Part shown: piece by piece, positions 41,445-50,304 of the stretch | How the letters are laid out: every line of letters starts with the position of its first letter | How positions within the stretch are numbered: the first letter of the stretch is position 1 | Assembly: GCA_001915995.1 (NCBI GenBank) | Contig: MNRO01000008.1 | Coordinates: 1 to 64,000 of the forward strand | DNA length: 64,000 bases | DNA from: Clostridium sp. 26_21 | Lineage (GTDB): Bacteria; Bacillota; Clostridia; TANB77; CAG-508 | Reading direction: 5' to 3' | Translations under genes and position numbers: made by a program | Notes under the pieces: model-generated | Databases searched by the model: none | What the model was told of the DNA's origin: nothing | The model's input: the letters and a program-made list of their open reading frames with translations, nothing else

Positions 41445-41558
41445 ATGAAGGTTAGACCATCAGTAAAGAAAATGTGTGACAAATGCAAAGTAATAAAAAG
41501 AAAAGGTGTAATTAGAGTTATTTGTGAAAACCCTAAACACAAACAAAGACAAGGTTAA
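41445..41558 (+). CDS. rpmJ: 50S ribosomal protein L36
   Basis: 37 aa: MKVRPSVKKMCDKCKVIKRK, then GVIRVICENPKHKQRQG. The zinc-binding C-x2-C, Cys and His ligands are all kept (CDKC, C, H), so it is the zinc-bound form. The Shine-Dalgarno is AAGGAGGTG. Confidence 0.97.
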   Translation: MKVRPSVKKMCDKCKVIKRKGVIRVICENPKHKQRQG

Positions 41559-41572
41559 TTCCTTAAGTTTAT

Positions 41573-41630
41573 AACACAAATAAGGTAGCGGCTGTTTAAC
41601 ATATAGATGTTAACATATCAAATTTGTGTT
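41573..41630 (+). ncRNA. Structured leader between rpmJ and rpsM
   Basis: Outer 9-bp stem AACACAAAT / ATTTGTGTT encloses an inner 7-bp hairpin TTAACAT / ATGTTAA with loop ATAG and an unpaired AAGGTAGCGGCTG segment. It lies in an unusually long gap of 179 nt. Confidence 0.5.
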
Positions 41631-41737
41631 TATATATATGTCCAATATTAATTTTTAAAGATCTATTAAATTAGATGCATTTCACCTTTAAAAAAAATAA
41701 GGACAAACAAATAAAAAATTTGGAGGTGCAAAGAAAC

Positions 41738-42115
41738 ATGGCTCGTATAGCAGGAGTAGACTTACCTAAAGAAAAAAGAGTAGAAATAGGACTTACATAT
41801 ATTTATGGTATAGGAGTAGCTAGCTCAAACAAAATATTAGCAAAAGCTGGAGTAAACCCAGACACAAGAGTTAAAGATTTAACTGATGAAGAAGTTAATA
41901 GCATAAGAAAAGTTATTGACGAATCATACAAAGTTGAAGGTGATTTAAGAAGAGAAGTAGCTCTTAATATAAAAAGATTAACTGAAATTGGATGCTACAG
42001 AGGATTAAGACATAGAAGAAGTCTTCCAGTAAGAGGACAAAGAACTAAAACTAATGCTCGTACAAGAAAAGGTCCAAGAAAATTAGTAAGTAGATCAAAG
42101 AAAGATGTAAAATAA
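41738..42115 (+). CDS. rpsM: 30S ribosomal protein S13
   Basis: 125 aa. MARIAGVDLPKEKRVEIGLT at the start and GLRHRRSLPVRGQRTKTNAR near the end are diagnostic. It is in the head of the 30S subunit and contacts tRNA and the 50S subunit. ATG 41738 follows GGAGGTG; an upstream frame from 41675 is leader sequence. Confidence 0.97.
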   Translation: MARIAGVDLPKEKRVEIGLTYIYGIGVASSNKILAKAGVNPDTRVKDLTDEEVNSIRKVIDESYKVEGDLRREVALNIKRLTEIGCYRGLRHRRSLPVRGQRTKTNARTRKGPRKLVSRSKKDVK

Positions 42116-42164
42116 GACTTTTAAAACAGTGTAAAACTGTTATATAAGGAGGGAAATAAGAACA

Positions 42165-42563
42165 ATGGCTAACAAAAATGTTGCAAAAAAACCAGTAGCT
42201 AGAAGAAATAGAAAAAACATCGATAAAGGTGCTGCACATATTCATTCTAGTTTCAATAATACAATAGTAACAATAACAGATACAAACGGAAATACAATTT
42301 CATGGGGAAGTGCTGGAGGACAAGGTTTCAAAGGTTCAAGAAAAAGCACACCATTCGCAGCTGGAGAAGTTGCTGAAAAAGCAGCTAAAGAAGCTATGGA
42401 ACATGGATTAAAAACAGTTGAAGTATATGTTAAAGGTCCAGGAGCAGGTAGAGAATCAGCAATAAGATCTTTACAAGCTGCAGGATTAGAAATCAGTAGC
42501 ATCAAAGATGTTACACCAATCCCACATAACGGATGTAGACCACCAAAAAGAAGAAGAGTATAA
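42165..42563 (+). CDS. rpsK: 30S ribosomal protein S11
   Basis: 132 aa. AHIHSSFNNTIVTITDTNGN, GFKGSRKSTPFAA and the ending DVTPIPHNGCRPPKRRRV are the S11 signatures; it lies on the 30S platform near the mRNA exit. AAGGAGGGAAATAAGAACA precedes the ATG. Confidence 0.97.
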   Translation: MANKNVAKKPVARRNRKNIDKGAAHIHSSFNNTIVTITDTNGNTISWGSAGGQGFKGSRKSTPFAAGEVAEKAAKEAMEHGLKTVEVYVKGPGAGRESAIRSLQAAGLEISSIKDVTPIPHNGCRPPKRRRV

Positions 42564-42642
42564 TTTTTTATACTTAGGTGGATTATAAAAAGAAATTTAA
42601 AATTAAGAATATAAATAAAATATAATGAAAGAGGTGTAAAAG

Positions 42643-43269
42643 ATGGCACGTTATACAGACGAACAATGTCGTATTTGCCGTAGAGAAGGACAAAAATTGT
42701 TCTTAAAAGGTTCAAGATGTTATTCTGATAAATGCAGTATTTCTAGAAGAAATTATGCTCCAGGACAACACGGACAAAAAAGAGCTAAACTTTCTGAATA
42801 CGGAACTCAATTAAGAGAAAAACAAAAAACAAAATCATACTATGGAGTTGGAGAAAAACAATTTAGAGGATATTTCGAAATGGCATCTAATAAAAAAGGA
42901 ATCACAGGTGAAAACTTACTACAAATATTAGAAAGCAGATTAGATAATGTTGTATATAGATTAGGATTTGGAGCTTCAAGAGCTCAAGCAAGACAACTTG
43001 TAAACCATGGACAATTTGCAGTTAATGGACAAAGAGTTGATATACCATCTTACTTAGTTAAAGCAGGAGATGTTATAACAGTAAGAGAAAACAAAAAAGA
43101 AAATGGAGCTATAAAAGCAAATATTGAAGCAAATTCAGCAAGACCAGTTCCAGCTTGGTTGGAATTAAATAACGAAACTTTAAGTGGTAAAGTAGTAAGA
43201 TTAGCATCAAGAGAAGATGTTGATATTCCAGTTGAAGAGCATTTAATAGTAGAGCTTTACTCTAAATAA
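42643..43269 (+). CDS. rpsD: 30S ribosomal protein S4
   Basis: 208 aa. A zinc-type head (CRICRREGQKLFLKG, then C at DKCSISRR) is followed by the S4 RNA-binding domain LDNVVYRLGFGASRAQARQLVNHG. S4 starts 30S assembly and in many bacteria represses its own operon by binding mRNA. The 79-nt gap upstream shows no obvious S4-type pseudoknot. Confidence 0.97.
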   Translation: MARYTDEQCRICRREGQKLFLKGSRCYSDKCSISRRNYAPGQHGQKRAKLSEYGTQLREKQKTKSYYGVGEKQFRGYFEMASNKKGITGENLLQILESRLDNVVYRLGFGASRAQARQLVNHGQFAVNGQRVDIPSYLVKAGDVITVRENKKENGAIKANIEANSARPVPAWLELNNETLSGKVVRLASREDVDIPVEEHLIVELYSK

Positions 43270-43303
43270 TAGTTTTTAATTAGAAAAATATTAGGAGGTA
43301 GAA

Positions 43304-44255
43304 ATGATAGAATTTGAAAAGCCAAATATTGAATGTCTAGAGGTTGATGATAATAACAATTATGCAAAATTTGTATGTGAACCATTAGAAAGAGGATATG
43401 GCGTTACAATTGGAAATTCTTTAAGACGTATATTACTTTCATCTTTAACAGGATGTGCATTAACAAGTGTTAAAATTGAAGGTGTTTTACATGAATTTTC
43501 AAGCATACCAAATGTTGTAGAAGATGTTCCAGAAATTATAGTAAACTTAAAAAATGTTAGACTAAAATTTACTGAAAACGAAGAAAAAGTTATGAGAATT
43601 AACTTTAAAGGAGAGGGAGAAGTAACTGCAGGAGATATCATTACAGATGGAACTGTAGAAATATTAAATCCAGACTTACATATAGCAACTGTTGCTGAGG
43701 GTGGACAATTGATTATGGAATTAACAGCAGATATGGGAAGAGGATATTCCCCTTCTGAAAAGAATAAAAAACCAAACCAAGACATATCTGTGCTTCCAAT
43801 AGATTCAATTTATACACCAGTAAAAAAAGTAAATTATCAAGTAAAAAACACTAGAGTAGGCCAAATGGTTGATTATTTATGATAAATTAATTATAGAAGT
43901 ATGGACAGATGGAAGCTTAAAAGCTCATGAAGCATTAAGTTTAGCTGCCAAAGTTATGACAGGACATCTAGAACTATTTATAGATTTATCAGAAGCAACA
44001 AAAAATACACAAGTTATGATTGAAAAAGAAGAATCTAAGAAAGAGAAAGTATTAGAAACTTCAATTGAAGAATTAGAATTATCTGTACGTTCATTCAATT
44101 GCTTAAAGAGAGCAGGAATATCTACAGTAGAAGATTTAACAAATAGATCTGAAAATGATATGATGAAAGTTAGAAATTTAGGAAAGAAATCTTTAGATGA
44201 AGTAATTGCCAAATTACATTCATTAGGACTAAATTTCAGACAAGAAGATGAATAA
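43304..44255 (+). pseudogene. rpoA: RNA polymerase alpha subunit, interrupted by a 4-bp duplication
   Basis: The first frame (43304-43882, 192 aa) has the alpha N-terminal domain: FVCEPLERGYGVTIGNSLRRILLSS, quoted by its parts, ending ...TRVGQMVDYL. The second frame continues YDKLIIEVWTDGSLKAHEALSLAAK through the C-terminal domain (RSFNCLKRAGISTVEDL) to 44255. TTAT occurs twice in a row at 43873-43880; deleting one copy gives VDYDKLIIEV and a normal protein of about 315 aa. The break lies inside the N-terminal domain, so two separate proteins would not be neat domains. The second frame has no Shine-Dalgarno and only a TTG at 43869. rpoA is essential, so an assembly error, a very recent mutation or recoding must explain it. 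Confidence 0.88.
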
Positions 44256-44278
44256 AATTTAATAAAGAGGTGAAAGAA

Positions 44279-44788
44279 GTGGCTACAAATAGAAAATTAG
44301 GTAGAACAACTGATATAAGAAATGCTATGTTAAAAACTTTAACAACAGATTTAATCTTAAAAGGTAAAGTTGAAACAACAGAAGCTAGAGCAAAAGAAGT
44401 AAAAGCTATAGCAGATAGCATAATAGCATTAGCAATAAAAGAAAAAGATAACTTTGAAACAGTAGATGCTAAAGTAGTAAAAGCTAAATTAGATTCTAAA
44501 GGTAACAAAGTTACAGAATTAGTAAAAAGCAAAAATGGTAATGAATATCTAAAAGTTGTTAAAGAAGAAACAACTGAAAAAAGACAAAAAGATATGCCAT
44601 CAAGATTAAATGCTAGAAGAAAAATAATGACAAAATTAAACAAAGTTGAAGGCGAAGATGTAATGGCAAAATTATTCAACGAAATTGCTCCAAAATACGA
44701 AGGTAGAGTTGGTGGATATACAAGAATAGTTAAAGCTGGTCCTCGTAGAGGAGATGCTGCTGAAGTAGCTATATTACAATTAGTTTAA
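44279..44788 (+). CDS. rplQ: 50S ribosomal protein L17, long clostridial form
   Basis: 169 aa. NRKLGRTTDIRNAMLKTLTTDLI and TTEARAKEVK at the start and APKYEGRVGGYTRIVKAGPRRGDAA at the end are diagnostic (partial quotes). About 50 residues are inserted in the middle compared with the 120-aa B. subtilis protein, as in many Clostridia. The start is GTG 44279 after AAAGAGGTG; GTG 44270 lies inside that site. Last gene of the operon. Confidence 0.95.
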   Translation: MATNRKLGRTTDIRNAMLKTLTTDLILKGKVETTEARAKEVKAIADSIIALAIKEKDNFETVDAKVVKAKLDSKGNKVTELVKSKNGNEYLKVVKEETTEKRQKDMPSRLNARRKIMTKLNKVEGEDVMAKLFNEIAPKYEGRVGGYTRIVKAGPRRGDAAEVAILQLV

Positions 44789-44804
44789 TTATAAAATTGA
44801 ATAT

Positions 44805-44949
44805 ATATTATCAAGAGTGGAGTAGAGAACGGCTCGTTAATCCCACAGCAACCTGCAGTATGTAAGGTGCTAATACCGGCAAAGCAAAAGCTTTGAGTGA
44901 TGATTTTTTTGAAAAAGACTCATAGCAAGCGCTAAGAGTTCTTTTTTTG
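44805..44949 (+). ncRNA. SAM-I (S-box) riboswitch with terminator
   Basis: The S-box core is readable: ATTATCAAGAGTGG, then CAGCAACCTG, AAGGTGCTAATACCGGCAAAG and the closing TGATGAT, which pairs with ATTATCA. A terminator follows with GACTC / GAGTT and AGC / GCT arms and seven T. High SAM is expected to favour termination and switch off metK. Confidence 0.92.
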
Positions 44950-45042
44950 TTATATTAGAAAGGTTCTATTTTAGACAGAGCAAATATAAAAATTTATTAT
45001 AACTCAAAGTAGAATAATAAATATGAAAGGAAACGAAGAAAT

Positions 45043-46161
45043 ATGAGTAAAAAATGGTATTTTACATCAGAAAGTGTAACAGAAGGACATCCAGATAAAT
45101 TATGTGATTATATATCAGATACAATATTAGATGAAGCATTAAAACAAGATAAATATTCGAGAGTTGCAATAGAAACATTTGCATCTGCAAATCAAATAAC
45201 AATAGCAGGACAATTAACAACAAATGCAACATTAGATATAGAAAAAATAGTAAGAGATAGAATAAAAGAAATAGGATATGACAGAGCAGACTTAGACATA
45301 GATTATAGAACATGTAAGATAGATATAAACATAACAAAGCAAAGCTCAGATATAGCACAAGGTGTAGACATTGGTGGGGCTGGAGACCAAGGGATAATGT
45401 TTGGATATGCTTCAGATGAAACAGAAGAATATATGCCATTTGCAATTTCAATGGCACACAAATTGGCAAAAAGACTTACAGAAGTTCGTAAAAACGGAAT
45501 AATACCATATCTTAGACCAGATGGAAAAACACAAGTAACAGTTGAATATGAAGATGGAATTGTAAAAAGAATAGATACAATACTTATATCAAATCAACAT
45601 GAAGAATCAGCAGATATGGAAACATTAAAGAAAGACATTATGGATAAAGTAATAAAGGCAGTTATTCCAGAAAAATATTTAGACGAAAATACAAAATATT
45701 TTATAAATCCAACAGGAAGATTTGTTATAGGAGGACCTTTAGGAGATACAGGATTAACAGGAAGAAAAATAATTGTAGACACATATGGTGGATATGCTCG
45801 TCATGGCGGAGGAGCTTTTTCAGGAAAAGATGCAACAAAAGTTGACAGAAGTGCAGCATATATGATGAGACATATTGCTAAAAATATAGTTGCAAATGGA
45901 TTTGCCAAAAAATGTGAATTACAAGTAGCTTATGCAATAGGTGTTGAACAACCAATGTCAATATTTGTAGATACATTTGGAACAAATACAATACCAGAAG
46001 AAAGAATTGAAGAAATAATAAAAAATAATTTTGATTTAACACCAAAAGGAATTATTGAATATCTTGGATTAAGAGAACCAATTTATACTAAAACAACAAA
46101 TTATGGACATTTTGGAAAGCCAGAATTACCTTGGGAGAAAATTGTAAAGTTAGAAATTTAA
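45043..46161 (+). CDS. metK: S-adenosylmethionine synthase
   Basis: 372 aa. It makes SAM from methionine and ATP. TSESVTEGHPDKLCDYISD, GGAGDQGIMFGYA and GGGAFSGKDATKVDRSAAY are family signatures with the ATP, Mg and K sites. It is preceded by a SAM riboswitch, so it is under feedback control. The window's SAM users include RimO and MtaB. The Shine-Dalgarno is GAAAGGAAA. Confidence 0.97.
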   Translation: MSKKWYFTSESVTEGHPDKLCDYISDTILDEALKQDKYSRVAIETFASANQITIAGQLTTNATLDIEKIVRDRIKEIGYDRADLDIDYRTCKIDINITKQSSDIAQGVDIGGAGDQGIMFGYASDETEEYMPFAISMAHKLAKRLTEVRKNGIIPYLRPDGKTQVTVEYEDGIVKRIDTILISNQHEESADMETLKKDIMDKVIKAVIPEKYLDENTKYFINPTGRFVIGGPLGDTGLTGRKIIVDTYGGYARHGGGAFSGKDATKVDRSAAYMMRHIAKNIVANGFAKKCELQVAYAIGVEQPMSIFVDTFGTNTIPEERIEEIIKNNFDLTPKGIIEYLGLREPIYTKTTNYGHFGKPELPWEKIVKLEI

Positions 46162-46165
46162 TAAA

Positions 46166-46196
46166 AAATATCTTGACTTTTTCAAGATATTTTTTA
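46166..46196 (+). terminator. Intrinsic terminator after metK
   Basis: AAATATCTTGA / TCAAGATATTT with a 5-nt loop and T-run. Confidence 0.9.
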
Positions 46197-46204
46197 TTTT
46201 GGGG

Positions 46205-46233
46205 TTGAATAATATTTTTTATATTGATATAAT
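46205..46233 (+). promoter_or_regulatory. Promoter of the LPXTG protein gene
   Basis: TTGAAT and TATAAT with a 17-bp spacer. Confidence 0.75.
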
Positions 46234-46339
46234 AAAAATGTAAAAAGTTTATTAGATACATATGAAAAAAGGGGTGAAAAAAGTGAAAGAAAATATGCAG
46301 AAGATAAATTTTTTTGAAAATAAGGAGGATAAAAGAATA

Positions 46340-47812
46340 ATGAAAAAAACAAATAAGATAATAATGATGCTAATTATAGCATTAATGATAAGTATTTTAC
46401 CTGTTGTATCAAATGCAGATACAACAGCAACAAAAGATAATGCAACAGAATCAACAAAGGATCCAACAACAGAAACAACAACTCCTCTAACATTAGAAGG
46501 AGTTTATATTACATCAAAAGCAGGTGAATATAAAATTGGTGATGTAATAACATTTGAAGTAAGATTTTCAGATAAAATTCAAGAATATACAAAACCAAGT
46601 CTAGAAATAAAAATAGGTGAAAGAAAAAAGACAATATATACTTCAGAACAAATTAAGTATTTAGATAAAGCAATACAATATTCATATACAATAACAAGAG
46701 AAGATATGGGAAAAGTAACTTTTAGTAAATTTTATAATGGAAATGAAGAGATTCTTTTAAAAAATTCAAAAGGTGAGAGTATATATGTTAAAAATACTGC
46801 AAAGAATTTTGCAAACTCTGTAGATATCAATATTGAACCTTCATGGACAAAAATAGAAAAAATAGAAACTAAATTAGATGAAGTAAGTTATTCATTAACA
46901 CTTTCAGAATTACAAGAGAATCCATTTCATGATTATTACATGTTTTTTACATATGATAATGAAGAAGTAAAAATAGAAAAAGGCACAGATGGAAAAATTT
47001 CTAATGCATATTCTAAGTACTCTAAACAAAAAACGATTAAAGATGTTTTAGAAAAAAAAGGCGATATATATATGTCAATTGTTGAAGAACAGAGAGATTA
47101 TAGTAAAGAGAATGATGAATATATATATAAAATAATTTCAAATAAAACAAAAATTGAAAGACCAGCAGAGAAAACAATAACTCAAAGAATATATGGAATT
47201 TTTTATGACTTAAAAGATGGAAGTGATAATCTAGTTTTTTGTACAGAAGCACATTCAGAAAAAAGAAAACTAAATATTCATATTGGAAAAATAACAGATA
47301 TATCAATTTTGAAATCAATAAAAAATAAAGAGCATGATGGTATGAGTAAATTATTAAAATATGCTAAAAATAACAGCAATTCAGATAAAGCAATAGTATT
47401 AGAAGAACAAAATTCAATAGGACTTTTTAAAGCATCTCAAATATCAACTGCACTAAAATATGAGCCAGGTGAATATTATTATATGTATTTTTCATTAGAT
47501 AATGAAAATGGAGAATATGTTGATGTAGAAGACATTGGATTATTTGGATGCTTTAACAGTGATTCAGCTTATTGGCTAGCAACTGAAAGTGATTCAACTT
47601 TTAAATGGACAATAAGTGATGAAAATCCAGTAACAGATACAACAAAGCCTGCAGAAGATAATAAACAAGAACAAACAAAAGATGATACAGTATCAAAAGA
47701 AGATAAATTACCATTTACAGGAGTTGGAATTGGATTAATATTGTCAATTTCAGTAGTAACAATAGCAGGAATAATTATGTACAAAAAAGTTAAATATTAT
47801 AAAGGTATATAA
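46340..47812 (+). CDS. LPXTG-anchored surface protein
   Basis: 490 aa from ATG 46340, which follows AAGGAGG; a longer frame from 46262 would bury the signal peptide. The signal peptide is MKKTNKIIMMLIIALMISIL with a likely cut after VSNA. A Thr-rich linker is followed by a beta-rich domain and a mixed region without recognised motifs. The C-terminus has the sortase signal LPFTG, a hydrophobic helix and a basic tail KKVKYYKG. It should be covalently fixed to peptidoglycan by a class A-type sortase, which is not encoded in the window. Ligand unknown. Confidence 0.88.
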   Translation: MKKTNKIIMMLIIALMISILPVVSNADTTATKDNATESTKDPTTETTTPLTLEGVYITSKAGEYKIGDVITFEVRFSDKIQEYTKPSLEIKIGERKKTIYTSEQIKYLDKAIQYSYTITREDMGKVTFSKFYNGNEEILLKNSKGESIYVKNTAKNFANSVDINIEPSWTKIEKIETKLDEVSYSLTLSELQENPFHDYYMFFTYDNEEVKIEKGTDGKISNAYSKYSKQKTIKDVLEKKGDIYMSIVEEQRDYSKENDEYIYKIISNKTKIERPAEKTITQRIYGIFYDLKDGSDNLVFCTEAHSEKRKLNIHIGKITDISILKSIKNKEHDGMSKLLKYAKNNSNSDKAIVLEEQNSIGLFKASQISTALKYEPGEYYYMYFSLDNENGEYVDVEDIGLFGCFNSDSAYWLATESDSTFKWTISDENPVTDTTKPAEDNKQEQTKDDTVSKEDKLPFTGVGIGLILSISVVTIAGIIMYKKVKYYKGI

Positions 47813-47820
47813 AAATAAAA

Positions 47821-47855
47821 AAATTGAGAAAATCAAAAATTTCTCAATTTTTTTA
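47821..47855 (+). terminator. Intrinsic terminator
   Basis: AAATTGAGAAA / TTTCTCAATTT with an 8-nt loop and T-run. Confidence 0.9.
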
Positions 47856-47878
47856 TTTGTTCTTATATTCAAATATCC

Positions 47879-47907
47879 TTGAAACAAACATATTTTTGTG
47901 ATAAAAT
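47879..47907 (+). promoter_or_regulatory. Promoter of recD2
   Basis: TTGAAA and TAAAAT with a 17-bp spacer; the -10 is 33 bp before the TTG start of recD2. Confidence 0.75.
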
Positions 47908-47939
47908 CACACTATCAAAATACGAAAAGAGGACGGAAA

Positions 47940-50168
47940 TTGGAAGAAAAAGAAGGAATACTAGCAGAGATAATATATCAAAATGAAGTAAATAGCTATA
48001 CTGTAGGAATATTTGAAACAGAAGAAGAACAATTTACAGTAGTTGGATATTTACCATTTACATGTAAAGGAGATTCATTAAAAATAATCGGAAAATTTAT
48101 AGAACACAAAGATTATGGAGAACAATTTAAAATAGAAACGTTTGAAAAATTAATGCCACAAACATTATCTGCACTAGAAAAATATCTTGCAAATGGAAAT
48201 ATAAAAGGAGTTGGACCAGCAACAGCAAGTAAAATAATAAAATTATTTGGAGATGAAACCATACATGTATTAAAATACGAACCATCAAAATTAGTACAAA
48301 TAAAAGGAATAACAAAAGATAAAGCAAAAGAAATATCTGAAAGTTTTATTGAAAATTGGGAAGTATGGCAAATTGTTGGCTTTTTAGAAAGATTTGGATT
48401 AGGAGCAGAAAGTGCCAAAAAAGTATATGATCTACTAGGAATAAATGCAATATCAGAAATAGAAAATGATCCATATATTTTAATAGATATTGCAAGAGGT
48501 GTAGAATTTTCACAAATAGATAAAATGGCAATAGAACTTGGAATAGAACGAGAAAATCAAAAAAGAGTGAAAAGTGGAATAAAATATGCATTAATAAAAA
48601 TTACATATAATGGACATTGTTGTACATTGAAAGAAAATTTAATAGAATATGTAAAACAGATATTAGGAGTATCTGAAGAAATAATTGAAGAAGGACTAAT
48701 AAATTTAAAAGCAAATGAAGATATAGTTATTGAAAAAAGAGATGAAGAAAAATGGGTATACTTATATTCATTTTATAAAACAGAAAATGAAATTGCAGAA
48801 AGAATAATAAAATTAAAAAATACTAAAAATGTAAAAAAAGTAGGTAATATCGAAAAAGAATTAAAAAAAGTAGAAGAAAAAACAGATATGATTTTATCTG
48901 AAAAACAAAAAGAAGCAATAAGGACTATTAATGATAATAATGTAACAATTATTACAGGTGGCCCGGGAACAGGAAAAACAACAATAATAAAAAGTATTAT
49001 AGAAATTTATAAAACAAAAAAATATAAGATTGTATTATGTGCTCCTACTGGAAGAGCTGCAAAGAGGATGACAGAAACAACAGGAGAAGAAGCACAAACA
49101 TTACATAGATTATTAGAAATAGGAAAAGTTGATGATGATGCATTTTTTAAGAAAGACAAAGACTTCGAAGGAGCACCAATAGATGCAGATATAATAATAG
49201 TTGATGAGATGTCAATGGTAGATATGTTTGTAATGAGTTATTTGTTAGATTGTATATATTTAGGAACAAAGTTAATTCTTGTAGGAGATACAGATCAACT
49301 TCCATCAGTAGGACCTGGAAGTGTTTTAAAAGATATAATATCATCTGAAAAAATTTCAACAGTACATTTAGATAAAATATTTAGACAGGCAGCAAGAAGT
49401 AAAATAATAGTAAATGCACATAGAGTAAACAATGGTCAAAAATTTATACAAAAAGATGATTCAGAACTATCTGAAAATGCAAAAGAAGATTTTTTCTTTA
49501 TAAAAGAAAATAATCAAGAAAAAATATTAGAACAAGTTTTATCATTATGTAATGGGAGATTAAAAAAGTTCGGAGACTATGACTTTTTTGAAAATATTCA
49601 AGTATTAACACCAACTAAAAAAGGAATGTTAGGAACAAAAGAATTAAATAAATCATTACAACAAGAATTAAATCCGCCAAGAGAAGGTGAACCAGAAAAA
49701 GCAAATATGGGAGTAATATTCAGAATTGGTGATAGAATAATGCAAACCAAAAATAATTATGATATGTATTGGGAAAGAAGAGAAGGAGACTCTATAGAAA
49801 CTGGAAATGGTGTATTTAATGGTGAGATTGGAACAATAACAAATATAAATGAAAAAGAAAAAAATATAAGAATAAAATTCGATGATGATAAAGTTTGTTG
49901 GTATGAATTCAATGATTTAGAACAAATAGATCATAGTTATTGTATAACAATACACAAAGCACAAGGAAGTGAATTTGATGTTGTTATAATGATTGTACCA
50001 CAAGCTGCACCAATGCTTTTAACACGAAATTTATTATATACAGGATTAACAAGAGCTAAAAAATTATTGATTGTAATTGGAAATGATAGAGTTGTAGACT
50101 TTATGATAAATAATGTAGATAGTAAAAAAAGGAATACCGGATTGGAATATAAATTACGAAATATGTAG
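47940..50168 (+). CDS. recD2: RecD-like helicase RecD2, TTG start
   Basis: 742 aa SF1B 5'-3' helicase acting in DNA repair and fork maintenance without RecBC. An N-terminal OB-like region and helix-hairpin-helix repeats (NIKGVGPATASKIIKLFG) lead to the helicase motifs: Walker A TGGPGTGKTT near residue 340, VDEMSMVD, GDTDQLPSVGPGS, and the last motif TIHKAQGSEFDVV. The start must be TTG 47940, because the frame's earlier starts lie inside or upstream of the -10 box. AGAGGACGGAAA precedes it. Confidence 0.94.
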   Translation: MEEKEGILAEIIYQNEVNSYTVGIFETEEEQFTVVGYLPFTCKGDSLKIIGKFIEHKDYGEQFKIETFEKLMPQTLSALEKYLANGNIKGVGPATASKIIKLFGDETIHVLKYEPSKLVQIKGITKDKAKEISESFIENWEVWQIVGFLERFGLGAESAKKVYDLLGINAISEIENDPYILIDIARGVEFSQIDKMAIELGIERENQKRVKSGIKYALIKITYNGHCCTLKENLIEYVKQILGVSEEIIEEGLINLKANEDIVIEKRDEEKWVYLYSFYKTENEIAERIIKLKNTKNVKKVGNIEKELKKVEEKTDMILSEKQKEAIRTINDNNVTIITGGPGTGKTTIIKSIIEIYKTKKYKIVLCAPTGRAAKRMTETTGEEAQTLHRLLEIGKVDDDAFFKKDKDFEGAPIDADIIIVDEMSMVDMFVMSYLLDCIYLGTKLILVGDTDQLPSVGPGSVLKDIISSEKISTVHLDKIFRQAARSKIIVNAHRVNNGQKFIQKDDSELSENAKEDFFFIKENNQEKILEQVLSLCNGRLKKFGDYDFFENIQVLTPTKKGMLGTKELNKSLQQELNPPREGEPEKANMGVIFRIGDRIMQTKNNYDMYWERREGDSIETGNGVFNGEIGTITNINEKEKNIRIKFDDDKVCWYEFNDLEQIDHSYCITIHKAQGSEFDVVIMIVPQAAPMLLTRNLLYTGLTRAKKLLIVIGNDRVVDFMINNVDSKKRNTGLEYKLRNM

Positions 50169-50209
50169 AAAAATAGAAAATGAAAAGCGAAAAAAAGTTC
50201 GTAAAACTA

Positions 50210-50238
50210 TTGACAAAAATCAAAGAAAAACATATAAT
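50210..50238 (+). promoter_or_regulatory. Consensus promoter of recN
   Basis: TTGACA and TATAAT with a 17-bp spacer. Confidence 0.88.
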
Positions 50239-50244
50239 ACTTTT

Positions 50245-50258
50245 CGAACAGATATTTG
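50245..50258 (+). promoter_or_regulatory. Possible LexA (SOS) box at recN
   Basis: CGAACAGATATTTG departs from the Gram-positive SOS box CGAACRNRYGTTYC at two positions and lies just downstream of the -10. It also sits in a leader inverted repeat (ACTTTTC ... GAAAAGT with inner AGATAT/ATATCT). Confidence 0.5.
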
Positions 50259-50304
50259 ATATCTAGCTTAAGAAAAGTATTATTATTTTTTTGGAGGGAT
50301 TGCC

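Noticed and set aside
43869..44255. A separately translated RpoA C-terminal protein
   Set aside because: No Shine-Dalgarno for TTG 43869 and the cut is inside the N-terminal domain; a small duplication explains it better.
44805..44949. T-box leader for metK
   Set aside because: No T-box sequence (TGGNACCGCG) is present; the S-box core is.
46262..46339. Longer start for the LPXTG protein
   Set aside because: It would put 26 charged residues ahead of a normal signal peptide, while AAGGAGG stands right before ATG 46340.
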